A stretch of DNA of 64,000 nucleotides from assembly GCA_029706075.1 (NCBI GenBank), contig JAINUG010000259.1:725007-789006 (forward strand), written 5' to 3'. Shown in pieces: positions 24,349 to 34,227 of the stretch (positions are counted from its first letter, which is position 1; each line of letters begins with the position of its first letter). Made by a program: the position numbers and the translations under genes. The notes beneath the pieces were generated by a model. That model was given only the letters and a program-made list of their open reading frames with translations. It did no database searches and was not told the origin of the DNA. Source of the stretch: Aldrovandia affinis. Lineage: Eukaryota > Chordata > Actinopteri > Notacanthiformes > Halosauridae.

Positions 24349-24723
24349 ACAGTAAATAGACATCTGTAAAGCACAATACCACAACAACAGGTTTCATTTT
24401 AATTTGACCATGGTATGAAAATTCTCTCTTATGGGAAGATTAGAAATATTGTTACATTTTCACTGGTCTAAGGATGTTCAGATTTTCCTTACACAGTATG
24501 ATGCATATTCATTTGACATTTATTGTAATAAAGATAACATTGCTAATACTTTACACTTGTACTGGAACTTCATTAATGTCAAAGTAAATTTAAGATATAT
24601 CAAAAATTCCCAATTTTGGAAGTAATCTGATCATTCTATTATGCTTAGGGACTTGAAAATAGCGGTCGTTTTCCCACATATATCATTGCTATTAACGATC
24701 TAGCACATGTTTAATTACATTTA

Positions 24724-24986
24724 AAAAAATTAACTAATAGATATCACCATGAAACTTCTCCAGTTGATTACTTATATTAAGACAATTACTTTTTGTATTA
24801 CAAGTTTTCTGAAATGTTATGTTTAAATATGCAAATGAGGCATTATCTAGTGCATATCTAATTTGATCATGCCTAATTTGCATATTTAAACATAACATTT
24901 CAGAAAACTTGTAATACAAAAAATAATTGTCTTAATATCAGTAATCAACTGGAGAAGTTTCATGGTGATATCTATTAGTTAAATTT
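24724..24986. repeat. long inverted repeat (hairpin) at the end of copy B
   Basis: The left arm (about 24728-24836) and right arm (about 24878-24984) are reverse complements over about 107 bp with only a few mismatches. They are separated by about 40 bp. Only the left arm is present in copy A (6133-6236), so the right arm arose by an inverted duplication or marks a true terminus lost from copy A. Confidence 0.85.
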
Positions 24987-25160
24987 TGTGGGTATAGGGA
25001 ATTTCTTTTCACCATATTAACCAGTAGTGAACCAATGTGAAGTCTCTACAATTAGTAGAAGTTGACTAATTATTCTGTTGATCAGTCAATTGTTCCTTTA
25101 AACAAATAAAATAATTATTAACTTATGAACAAATACAAAATCTGAATAAGATACAAGCAG
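24987..25160. other. no recognisable feature
   Basis: Short AT-rich spacer between copy B and a SINE. Confidence 0.4.
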
Positions 25161-25172
25161 GCATACAAAATC

Positions 25173-25536
25173 CATCCATCCATCCATCCATTATCTAAGC
25201 CGCTTATTCCTGGTCAGGGTCGCGGGGGGCTGGAGCCTATCCCAGCATGCGTTCCGGGCGAGAGGCAGGAATACACCCTGGACAGGTCGCCAATCCATCG
25301 CAGGGCACACACACCATTCACTCACACACTCATACCTATGGGCAATTTAGACTCTCCAATTAGCCTAACGTGCATGTCTTTGGACTGTGGGAAGAAACCG
25401 GAGTACCCGGAGGAAACCCACGCGGACACGGGGAGAACATGCAAACTCCACACAGAAAGGCCCCCGGCCTGGATTCGAACCCGAGACCTTCTTGCTGTGA
25501 GGCGACAGTGCTATCCACTGCACCACCGTGCCGCCA
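25173..25536 (-). mobile_element. tRNA-headed SINE with ATGG tail, copy 2
   Basis: Same family and orientation as the copies at 15249 and 50076. It has the GGTTCGAATCC box B-like motif and an (ATGG)n tail. An exact 12-bp target duplication, gcatacaaaatc, lies at 25161-25172 and 25537-25548. Confidence 0.85.
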
Positions 25537-25548
25537 GCATACAAAATC

Positions 25549-26059
25549 TTACGACAAAATCTTCCTCTCACCTAAATTAATTCTGCCCTTCTGTTTTTCT
25601 TGGTAAAGTTGTCTTCACTCTTAGTTTTTCCTTATAGGAGGTGTGAAATGATTCCTGTAGGATGCGGTCGATGATTTTTGCAATTGCATCCATAATTATT
25701 CTTGCAAAAATTTTCCCCTAAGCAAGCTACCTACCTAACTCGACATGAGTTCTTGCAAAATACAAAAAATGTAAATATAAAGATGAACAATAACAATATG
25801 AACAGATTAATTGATTACACGTAATTATACTATTAACAGTATATATACAAGAGCGACCAAAAACTACTACACTAATCATTAATTTATGATAATCTCTCTC
25901 TCTCAATCTCTCTCGCCACACGCTTCGACTTCCAAAAGGAAAGGGAATGATGGAGGATTCGAGATCACCTTTAATTAATTACATTTGCTCCAGCAAATTA
26001 AGGAATAATCAATAAAAGGAATAATTAATAATAAGGAATAGCCTATATAACTACCATTC
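25549..26059. other. no recognisable gene
   Basis: AT-rich, with a short (CT)n run at about 25893-25915. Confidence 0.4.
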
Positions 26060-26848
26060 AATTTGCTTGCAAGGTGAAGATACATTTTATTACTCAAAGA
26101 TATGTTAACTTGCATTTGAGAAAGCATGTACATCATTTAATATCTGATAATACATAGCTAACTAAAATAGTATGGTAATGTATGACTATTGTTGTTCCAA
26201 AGTTGAACTAGCTAGCTGGATCAATGTGTCATTTAGCAACTTTCTGCTAGCCATAGTATCAGATGGAATTTTCATTCATCTCATACAATCAGAAGGATTA
26301 CAATTTCTAGAAAACATATAATATATAAACTGACACATAAATGTAGATAGCTAGTAGGATGCAATGGCAGACAGGTAGTAATGTTAGCCAAAAGAGCAAT
26401 CAAAGTTTTCCCTGTAGCTGCCACAGCTAGAGAATTAGCCTATCTATCTAACAAGCTAACTGAAATAGCTAACTGTTAAGAGTTTGTTTTGATCTCTTAT
26501 ACCAATTACAAATATTGATAAAAGTGCATATCAGTTATCAAAAACAATATTAGAAAACGCAAAAAAGAAAACATATAATATATAAACAGACGCCTACATG
26601 TAGCTAGCTAGTCGGATGCATTTACAGACAGGATGTAATGTTAGCCAAAAGAGCAATCCAAGTTTTTCCCTCTAGCTGCCTCAGCTAGAGAGTTAGCCTA
26701 TCTATCTAACCAGCTAATCTAAATAGCTGGCTGTTTAGTTCGTTTTACTTTGATTCCAATTACAAATATTAATAAGTGCAATCAAAGTTTTCCCTGTAGC
26801 TGCCACAGCTAGATAATTAGCCTATCTATCTAACAAGCTAATTGAAAT
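26060..26848. repeat. about 255-bp tandem repeat block, left part
   Basis: A unit containing a GGATGCA-TTxCAGACAGG core, then gttagccaaaagagcaat and cctatctatctaac, recurs at about 26359 and 26614. A partial third unit follows. The same block resumes after the gypsy element at 32874 and after the LINE at 40623. A related roughly 1-kb version lies in pfkl intron 1 at 51285-52180. I do not recognise the family. No coding capacity. Confidence 0.6.
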
Positions 26849-27004
26849 TGTAGTGTCTTAACTGACTTAAATAAGACCACGGAGAGATATTCACGGTTCC
26901 TTTACTGGCACATAGTAGAACTTACAAAAACGTATGACGTAGCACGTACATATGACGATATAGCCTGTACCACAGAGGCTCTTAAAGGAGCCTGAACCAT
27001 AACA
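26849..27004 (-). repeat. 3' LTR of the gypsy element
   Basis: It has TGTAGTG...ATAACA termini as written on the plus strand. It matches the other LTR base for base by eye. It is short for a gypsy LTR (156 bp). Confidence 0.9.
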
Positions 27005-27016
27005 CTCCTCCCTTCT
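27005..27016 (-). promoter_or_regulatory. polypurine tract of the gypsy element
   Basis: On the minus strand, AGAAGGGAGGAG directly abuts the 3' LTR. This is the expected place and composition for the plus-strand primer. Confidence 0.8.
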
Positions 27017-27145
27017 ACAATCAAAGTTGTATGGACAATAAAACAAACACTGCAGATCTTCTGAACCTATCTGCTTAAACAATTATCAAGAACAGATTCA
27101 GTGCAACTGTCGAAAAGTTCTGGTTGACCATCCCTAGGCTAAGGC

Positions 27146-29974
27146 CTACAGATTTAATCTGTCTGGTGGATTCCGTGTTCTCTGGGGATATCTGGACAGT
27201 ACTATCATTTCAGGTTCCCTTACCTCCCCTGCATTCCTGTCCAGCTCTTCATGAACGCTCCTTAGCTGAGCGTCCTGTGTGGCTGCAACAGTCTGTGTGG
27301 CTGCAGCAGTCTCAGCTGTAGTTCTGCCGGTGTCCTGTGTGGCTGCAGCTGTCTCCACTGTTTCTTGCTGTTGTATTACCGGTGACTTTGTTGGTGCGGC
27401 TTGTCCCCCTGTAAGATGCATCTGGTCTATGTGTCGCCGCCACACCATGTTTGGACCCACCTGCACTTCATAGCTCCGTGGTCCTGTCTGGGCCTGTACT
27501 ATTCCATACGCCCACTTCCCACCCCTCCGATAGTTTCTCACCATGACTTCCTGCCCCGCGGTGACTTGGCGCTCCCGCCCACCATGCAGCATCTTTGCTT
27601 GTTTATTTAGCACCTCGTTGCGTCTGCTTGGCTTCATGAGGTCTAGACGTGTACACAGACTCCATCCAAACATCAGGACTGCTGGGCTCTCACCCGTGGT
27701 GGCGTGTGGCGTGTTCCGGTATGATGCCAAGAACCGAGACAGTCTCGTCTGCATGGTTCCTCCATCCCATTTGGATGCTCGGAGCCCCTGTTTGAGAGTC
27801 TGGATGAACCTCTCTGCCAGCCCATTTGTGGCTGGGTGGAACGGAGCTGAGGTTGTGTGTTTGATCCCGTTCACTGCCATCAATTGTGTAAATTCGTCAC
27901 TCGCAAACGTTTGTGCGTTGTCGCTCACTAGCTGGAGGGGAAGTCCAAAACGAGCAAAGATTGTTCTCAAGTACTCAATGGTTTGAGCTGACGTCTGAGA
28001 CTTGGTGCAAAAAACCTCTGGCCACTTAGAATGTGCATCTATGACCACCAAAAAGTTGTGCTCCTCAAAGGGTCCCGCGTAGTCTACATGTATTCTCTGC
28101 CAAGGTTCTGTTGGCCACTCCCAGGGATGGACCAGGACCGGGGGAGGCATGTGGCATGTCTCTAGGCACCCACTACAGTTCTTGGTCATTGTTTTGAGTT
28201 GTTCATCCACTGCAGGCCACCAAAAATGGCTACGGGCCAGCAGTTTCATTTTTACTGTTCCCACGTGGCCCTCGTGGATCTGCTGTAGCACTTGACTCTG
28301 GCGTTTCTTGGGTATGATCACTCTCATGCCCCACAACAAGCATCCCTGGTGTGTGGTTATTTCCTCCTTTCTCTGTCGGTAGGGTGTTACCTCCTTGCTG
28401 CATGTGGTCGGCCAGCCAGTCATGGTATATTCATACACCTCTGATAAGATCGGGTCCCGTCTTGTCTCCCGTTTCACCACAGCGCTGGTCAGCGGCAAGG
28501 CTTCCAGCTGTGCCGCATGGAAAACCTCCACTGCGTCCACCCGTTCGTCCTGGCCCTTGGCCAATGGCAGCCTCGATAGTCCATCAGCATTAGTGTGTTG
28601 CGATGTCTGTTTATACTCAATGTCATACATGTGACCAGACAGGAAGAGTGCATAACGCTGTAGTCTGGCAGCGGTCATTGCTGGGATCCCTTTCCGTGGG
28701 CTGAAGATGGACAGCAATGGCTGGTGGTCTGTCACTAGTGTAAAACTTCTTCCATACAGGTATGTGTTGAATTTCTTGACCCCCCAGACCAGAGCCAATG
28801 CTTCTTTGTCGATCTGTGAATAGTTTTTTTCTGCACTATTCAATGTCCTTGAAGCAAATGCCACGGGCCTCTCTGATCCATCCGGTAGAACATGTGAAAG
28901 AACGGCCCCTAGACCGTAGGGTGAGGCGTCGCATGCTAGCTTCACTGGGAGTTCGGGGTCGTAGTGTGTCAGTACCTGTTCCGAAGTGATGAGCTGTTTT
29001 GCTTCTCTGAACGCCTCCTCACATTGTCTTGTCCAGCACCACTTCCTGTTCTTCTCTAGCAGCTGGTTGAGGGGCTGCAGGACTGAGGCCAGGTTAGGGA
29101 GAAACCGGCGATAGTAGTTTATCAGTCCCATGAACGATCTCAGCTGTGACACGTTCTGTGGCTGTGGTGCTCCAACCACCGCATCTATCTTTTCTTGAGT
29201 TTTGTGTAGTCGGCTGCTGTCGATCTCATGTCCACAGAACTGGATTCTGTCCTTGAAAAACTCACACTTCTGTGGATTCACACGCAGCCCATACTCCTCC
29301 AATCGGTTGAGGACACTCTCCAAGTTGGTCAGATGTTCCTCATCCGTTCGACCAGTGATGATCATATCGTCCAACAGGCATTGGGTCCCCGGAATGCGCT
29401 GTAAGATCTGGTCCATCATGCGCTGCCAAATGGCAGGGGCTGATGCGATGCCAAAAACAAGGCGGTTGTACCTATACAGCCCTTTATGCGTGTTTATGGT
29501 GAGGTACGGTTTGGATGTCTCTTCCACAGGTAGCTGGAGGTAAGCTTGCTTCAAGTCTATCTTGCTGAAGTGTTGCCCTCCAGCCATCGCTGTGAAGATA
29601 TCCTCGACATGAGGCAGGGGATATTGATCCACCTGCAGCTTGGGGTTCACCGACACTTTGAAATCCCCACACAGCCTTACAGAGCCATCTTTCTTCATGA
29701 TGGGCACCACCGGGGTTGCCCATTCACTCCTGTCCACCGTTGACAAGATCCCTGCCTCCAGCAAGCGATCTATTTCCGCTCCAACCTTTGGGCGTAGGGA
29801 GAATGGCACAGGCCTGGCTTTGCAGAATGTGGGTGTTGTATCCTTTAGCACCAGTTTTGCTTCAAAGCCCTTTACCGTTCCCATCTGATCTTGGAACACA
29901 GCCTCATGTTTCTTCAGTAGCTGTTCCAGTCTTTTGTGGGTCTCCGTCTCTGTGGTCTTTGTGGTTCTCAGCAT
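27146..29974 (-). CDS. gypsy pol: reverse transcriptase, RNase H, integrase
   Basis: An uninterrupted 942-residue frame. The reverse transcriptase spans about 40-210, with SKIDLKQAY (Asp140) and the catalytic pair as LLDD at 200-203. That is a variant of the usual YLDD/FLDD, with both aspartates kept. RNase H spans about 340-465 (LACDAS, DKEALA, TDHQPL). The integrase has a zinc-binding region (HEGH at 567-570, CSGC at 600-603) and a DDE core (Asp631, Asp685, Glu721, with 35 residues between the last two). The C-terminus is a Gln/Thr/Ala-rich tail. The preceding protease is in another frame. The frame looks functional. Confidence 0.93.
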   Translation of the reverse strand: MLRTTKTTETETHKRLEQLLKKHEAVFQDQMGTVKGFEAKLVLKDTTPTFCKARPVPFSLRPKVGAEIDRLLEAGILSTVDRSEWATPVVPIMKKDGSVRLCGDFKVSVNPKLQVDQYPLPHVEDIFTAMAGGQHFSKIDLKQAYLQLPVEETSKPYLTINTHKGLYRYNRLVFGIASAPAIWQRMMDQILQRIPGTQCLLDDMIITGRTDEEHLTNLESVLNRLEEYGLRVNPQKCEFFKDRIQFCGHEIDSSRLHKTQEKIDAVVGAPQPQNVSQLRSFMGLINYYRRFLPNLASVLQPLNQLLEKNRKWCWTRQCEEAFREAKQLITSEQVLTHYDPELPVKLACDASPYGLGAVLSHVLPDGSERPVAFASRTLNSAEKNYSQIDKEALALVWGVKKFNTYLYGRSFTLVTDHQPLLSIFSPRKGIPAMTAARLQRYALFLSGHMYDIEYKQTSQHTNADGLSRLPLAKGQDERVDAVEVFHAAQLEALPLTSAVVKRETRRDPILSEVYEYTMTGWPTTCSKEVTPYRQRKEEITTHQGCLLWGMRVIIPKKRQSQVLQQIHEGHVGTVKMKLLARSHFWWPAVDEQLKTMTKNCSGCLETCHMPPPVLVHPWEWPTEPWQRIHVDYAGPFEEHNFLVVIDAHSKWPEVFCTKSQTSAQTIEYLRTIFARFGLPLQLVSDNAQTFASDEFTQLMAVNGIKHTTSAPFHPATNGLAERFIQTLKQGLRASKWDGGTMQTRLSRFLASYRNTPHATTGESPAVLMFGWSLCTRLDLMKPSRRNEVLNKQAKMLHGGRERQVTAGQEVMVRNYRRGGKWAYGIVQAQTGPRSYEVQVGPNMVWRRHIDQMHLTGGQAAPTKSPVIQQQETVETAAATQDTGRTTAETAAATQTVAATQDAQLRSVHEELDRNAGEVREPEMIVLSRYPQRTRNPPDRLNL

Positions 29975-30375
29975 CTTATCTCGCTCCAGTTTAGCTTCAT
30001 GTGCGTCAGCCAGTCCCTGCCAAGCAGTGGGGGGCCATTTCCATTGACTACATACAGTGGTAGTTCCTGTGTTTTCTCGCTATATTTGACATGCACCTGT
30101 AACATCCCCTTGGGACTCAGTTTCTCTCCTGAATACGTCCTGAGTACGACGTCTGTCTTCCTCAGCTTCTTGTTTTTGAAATGTTTCTCGTACGTGGTTG
30201 TGGGGATAATGGAGACTGCTGACCCCATGTCCAGTTCCATTTTCAGTGGTGTGTTTTCTATCTCTGGCGTCACCCATATTATGTTGGTGTTTTCTGCTGA
30301 CACTGTGTTTAACTCCATGGTTCCAATGAACGTATCGTCAGAATCACTGTCACTTCCTTGAGCTACTGCATGCAC
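29968..30375 (-). CDS. gypsy protease region
   Basis: A 135-residue frame with a retropepsin-like fold pattern: LKMELDMGSAVSIIP, then ILRDW-type GRDWL near the end. The active-site triad reads DMG where DTG or DSG is usual. That is unusual and may reduce activity. Its stop lies 7 nt inside the start of the pol frame. The shift is -1, so it is either a disabling mutation or a programmed frameshift. Upstream it continues open toward the piggyBac insert. Confidence 0.8.
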   Translation of the reverse strand: MHAVAQGSDSDSDDTFIGTMELNTVSAENTNIIWVTPEIENTPLKMELDMGSAVSIIPTTTYEKHFKNKKLRKTDVVLRTYSGEKLSPKGMLQVHVKYSEKTQELPLYVVNGNGPPLLGRDWLTHMKLNWSEIRC

Positions 30376-30425
30376 TGGTTCTCTATTTTTCTCTGTTTTC
30401 CTTTGATTTTTGCATGCTGCTTTAA

Positions 30426-31863
30426 CCCCCTGAGGTCGACGGGAGCGGCGCCGCTCCCAGCAGCAATAAAAGTATATTACTATTTCTAACTTTGCGATAT
30501 TTTATCATACACACGCGACAAAAACATTGACAGAAACCTTAGAATCGCGACTTACCGATTTGAGCACTGGCAAATCAAATGGGATTTTTTCAATTAGGTT
30601 AATTAGACCAAAAGTAAACCTTGCCTTTTACTCTCTTTTTTACCTGGTAGTAACGTCCCCCTTCTATTGACATGGTAACTAGGTGCGAGTTTCGGGAGGT
30701 GTGTGGGGAGGGGCGTGGGGCCATGTGTGAAAACGCCGGCGTAAACACATAAACTGTCCCGACAATTTGAAGCAAGATTTTATACAGACATACAATTTTA
30801 TTCAAGATGGAAAGATTTTCTGCGCTGCAGTGTTTGAAAGTATTGATGGAAAGCGATGAAGACAATAACTGACGAAGAGTAAGTAACTATATTTGATTTG
30901 CCATGTTATCAAACACTCGTATATATTCAATATATGAATTCCGCGTCTTGTGACTACATATTCCGCGTGTTGCAACGTAACAAATTGCAATATGCACACA
31001 AGATCTATGGAAGAATACTTTTCAAACAGCCTAAAATGTTATTTATTTCGCTTGTTTTCAAATACTCGTGAAAATATATGAATTCCGCGTCTTGTGACGC
31101 CAAACATATTCCGCGTGTTAGTAACTTAATCTAAATCCCTAACGTTAGTAGATTAGTTGGTTAGTACTATACACATCTACCTAATATATACAAAGTGCAA
31201 TCTAGAAAGTAAGAAGGAAGAAAACGAGATAATAAGCGAAGGCGGAAAAAACCCGAAAAGTATAAACTCCCGAAGTGCATGACAAGACAAGGCGTGGATC
31301 TCGAAATAAGACATAATAAACAAAGACCAAAAAACAACAGAACAGGAACTCAGAATATAACACTGATGGCCTTTGAGAGAGAGAGATGGCCCATCTGACA
31401 GATCTTAGAGGTGTGGACAATGAATAATGAATATTCAGGTATTTAGCATTTAGCCCTCCCACAGCCTGAAATAAATGTGACCAGTTCTGATAAAAACAGG
31501 TTTTTAGCTATTTAGATCTCAGATGTGCTAAACTGTTTTCACACCCTTACATAACCAAGACCTTGATGAACAAACGCACATTGGCAAAACAATTCGTCAC
31601 TATAGTTTAGTGTGTGCTTTCACAACTTTTGTGACAGCAGAAAAATTTACTATTTTTAACTTGTGTGTTTGTAGATCTATTTACAAGCTGCATATGATAC
31701 TGACCAAACTATTGATGGCATACAAATGTAGCTGTGATTGTCCTTCAAATAAAAATATCAAACACTTTGGAGTAAGTGTGTGTTAAATTGATGAAATTGA
31801 GATAAATATCAGACCATGCCAAAATTACAAACCATCTCAAAGCTTAGCACGGACCTCAGAGGG
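30426..31863. mobile_element. piggyBac-type non-autonomous element inside gag
   Basis: It is bounded by TTAA on both sides (30422-30425 and 31864-31867), the invariant piggyBac target. The ends are inverted: CCCCCTGAGGTC inward from the left and CCCTCTGAGGTCC inward from the right. Internally, an ATG at 30807 opens a 20-codon frame rich in acidic residues (LMESDEDNN) before a stop, like the start of a piggyBac transposase. It is therefore an internally deleted derivative. No transposase core is present. Confidence 0.85.
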
Positions 31864-32597
31864 TTAATGTGGCCTCTGCGCTTACATTTGTGGCATGTCT
31901 CCTCTTTAAAACGGCAGTCGTCAGCTTTGTGTCCTTCTCTATTGCATCTATAGCACTTTTCCGCCACACGGGGGCGCTGCCGCCCACGATCCATTCTATG
32001 GATTTGGGGAGCTGTCTCTGTCACGTGACCTCTGCTGCTCTGCAATTCTAACGTGTCTCTGCTAGCTATCTCCATGCTCACTGCGATTTCTACTGCCTTC
32101 ACAAAAGTTAAGTCAGACTCTGTTAGTAAGCGTTTCTGTATGTTGTCACGTCCCAAGCCACACACCAATCTATCTCTGAGTGAATCATTTAAATTAGTCC
32201 CAAACTCACAATGTTCTGAGAGCCTCCTCAGCTCTGCCGCATAAGCGTTCACACTTTCTCCTTCTTTCTGGTCCCGCCTGTGAAAACGAAAGCGTTCCAC
32301 GATGACGAGTGGCTTGGGAGACAGATGGGCTTGCAATATTGCTACCAAGTCGGCGAACGTCCTGCTGGCTGGTTTTGCTGGGGCAGTCAAATCGCGGAGT
32401 AATCCGTACGTCTTTGGACCAATCAGACTTAGCAAGGCAGGCACTTTCTTGTCATCTGCGACATCGTTGACAATGAAGTATTGCTCAAGACGCTCTGTAT
32501 AACTTGCCCAGCTTTCCTGCGTGTCATCAAACACATCCATCTTCCCGATGTTTGCCATCTTCCTTGTTGCTGCTAGCGGCTGGCGAGGCTGCTCCAA
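31809..32597 (-). pseudogene. gypsy gag, interrupted in its second zinc knuckle
   Basis: A 262-residue frame, of which about the first 244 residues are gag. It has a capsid-like helical region (LEQYFIVNDV, then LSLIGPKTYGLLRDL). A first CCHC knuckle spans residues 215-228 (CYRCNREGHKADDC). A second starts at 235 (CHKCKRRGH) but loses its last cysteine because the piggyBac insert begins there. The last 17 or so residues are read from the insert. The frames on both sides of the insert are in the same phase once one TTAA is discounted, so the insertion is the only lesion I see in gag. Confidence 0.88.
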
Positions 32598-32692
32598 AAC
32601 GGACGGTACTTGGTCAATATCTCTGTAGAACCTTCACTCTCGGTACCCGACATGGGCTAACATCTACGCCTACACCTACACCATGGGTAAGT

Positions 32693-32710
32693 ATCCCATC
32701 CTCGTCGCCA
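32693..32710 (-). promoter_or_regulatory. candidate primer-binding site of the gypsy element
   Basis: On the minus strand, TGGCGACGAGGATGGGA starts 2 nt after the 5' LTR. The TGG start fits a tRNA 3' CCA end. I do not name the tRNA. Confidence 0.6.
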
Positions 32711-32712
32711 TT

Positions 32713-32868
32713 TGTAGTGTCTTAACTGACTTAAATAAGACCACGGAGAGATATTCACGGTTCCTTTACTGGCACATAGTAGAACTTACAAAAACGTATG
32801 ACGTAGCACGTACATATGACGATATAGCCTGTACCACAGAGGCTCTTAAAGGAGCCTGAACCATAACA
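32713..32868 (-). repeat. 5' LTR of the gypsy element
   Basis: Identical by eye to the LTR at 26849-27004. It is followed on the right by the target duplication gaaat. Confidence 0.9.
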
Positions 32869-32873
32869 GAAAT

Positions 32874-33302
32874 AGCTAACTGTTAAGAGTTTGTTTTGAT
32901 CTCTTATACCAATTACAAATATTGGTAAAAGTGCATATCAATTATCAAAAACAATATTAGAAAACGCAAAAAAGAAAACATATAATATATAAACAGACGC
33001 CTACATGTAGCTAGCTAGTCGGATGCATTTACAGACAGGATGTAATGTTAGCCAAAAGAGCAATCCAAGTTTTTCCCTCTAGCTGCCTCAGCTAGAGAGC
33101 TAGCCTATCTATCTAACCAGCTAATCTAAATAGCTGGCTGTTTAGTTCGTTTTACTTTGATTCCAATTACAAATATTGATAAGCGCAATCAACGTTTTCC
33201 CTGTAGCTGCCACAGCTAGAGAATTAGCCTATCTATCTAACAAGCTAATTAAAGCCGCTTGTTAGATAGATAGGCTAATAGGATAGATAGATATCTATCT
33301 AA
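32874..33302. repeat. about 255-bp repeat block, middle part
   Basis: Continues the block broken by the gypsy insertion. It repeats the 26465-26840 sequence with few differences. It ends in a TAGATAGATAGG-type stretch and its inverted copy at about 33262-33300, next to the LINE start. Confidence 0.6.
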
Positions 33303-33634
33303 AGCCACCTCGAGCCCGGTAACCCATCGGAAGACTAGAGAGGAAGTTTATCTAGGTACTGTTGGGTTGTCTCGTGCGGACCTGTCCCGGATGATTTATT
33401 CACCATTGCACTGTTAATTTATATGTGTCTGTTTATTCGCACATTAATCTTGGCCGTGAGTAGAAACTGGTTTTTCTTTTCTTTCCTTTTGCGTGTGAGT
33501 GGCTGACGCGAGTATCTTTGTGGCATAGCAACGTAAACCCTGACCACACGTTCCTGGAAACAATTGTAGCATTTGTGCTTCTGTGGGTCTATTGTAGTCT
33601 CCAGCGATTTTCGCGTGGTTGAACAATTAGCAGT

Positions 33635-33831
33635 ATGTCACAAATTGACAGGGAAGATAAAAGAGTAATGAAATGTAAATTCTGTCACATGTTTATTGTT
33701 GTACATAATCAAGATTTTATAGCTGACTATGAGTGCGAAAAATGCAAGGAAAACACAGAGTTACACGAAAGGATTTTAACTTTAACAGAAATTGTTCATG
33801 TGGAGAAAATGTTGGACACTACATTTAATAG
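33635..33831 (+). pseudogene. LINE ORF1, N-terminal zinc-finger-like part
   Basis: About 66 residues with CKFC (14-17) and CEKC (34-37), then an amphipathic helix (TLTEIVHVEKML). CR1-group ORF1 proteins often start with a PHD-like finger and a coiled coil, which fits. The frame is cut by the pogo insertion at 33832 (TA target). The reading frame then continues only into the transposon's end. Confidence 0.6.
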
Positions 33832-34227
33832 TAGGGGAGAGCGGGGTATGTTGGCACACTTTTCACTCTGTCTTACCTGTACTGGGCGCAATACATCACA
33901 ATGGTATAAATGTCATACCAAATGAAAGGTGGAAGTCTTGGGCACATATTTTGTATTAATTGCATTTTCATGTATTATTTCAGTATGGAGTTGTAGATAG
34001 TTAAATAGAGGGTGTGCACTTGGGACGACTTACCCCACCAGTGGGTAAGTTGTCACACTATGTCATAGTATGTGGGGTAAATTGTCACATTGGATTATCA
34101 ACAAATAAGAACACAACACAGTAATTGTGAAGAAAAAATTTTTTTTTACTTTAAAATTCAAAAACAACCAAGTACATTTCATTACAGAACTCATTCATTA
34201 AAGAGCAAAATGCACAATGAAACACAT

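Larger units (their letters stand above)
23041..24986 (+). mobile_element. CXC-domain repeat family, copy B
   Basis: It shares both ends with copy A (3239-6240). Relative to copy A it lacks everything between position 23400 (equivalent to 3573) and the nuclease-like coding part, which includes the whole N-terminal region. It keeps the nuclease-like middle and the CXC domain. The right end carries a second, inverted copy of the last roughly 110 bp, forming a hairpin not present in copy A. No target duplication was recognised. Confidence 0.6.
26849..32868 (-). mobile_element. Ty3/gypsy LTR retrotransposon, recent insertion
   Basis: The 156-bp LTRs at 26849-27004 and 32713-32868 are identical as far as I can read. 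A 5-bp target duplication, gaaat, flanks the element at 26844-26848 and 32869-32873. On the minus strand the order is LTR, primer site, gag, protease, reverse transcriptase, RNase H, integrase, purine tract, LTR. This is the Ty3/gypsy order. A piggyBac-type insert of 1438 bp interrupts gag. Without it the element is about 4.6 kb. LTR identity points to a very recent insertion. Confidence 0.95.

Noticed and set aside
27543..29994. Several plus-strand open frames of 80-150 residues
   Set aside because: They are shadows of the gypsy pol frame on the minus strand.
31202..31462. Hydrophobic minus-strand open frame inside the piggyBac derivative
   Set aside because: Short, no start context or homology pattern, and lies in noncoding filler of a non-autonomous element.
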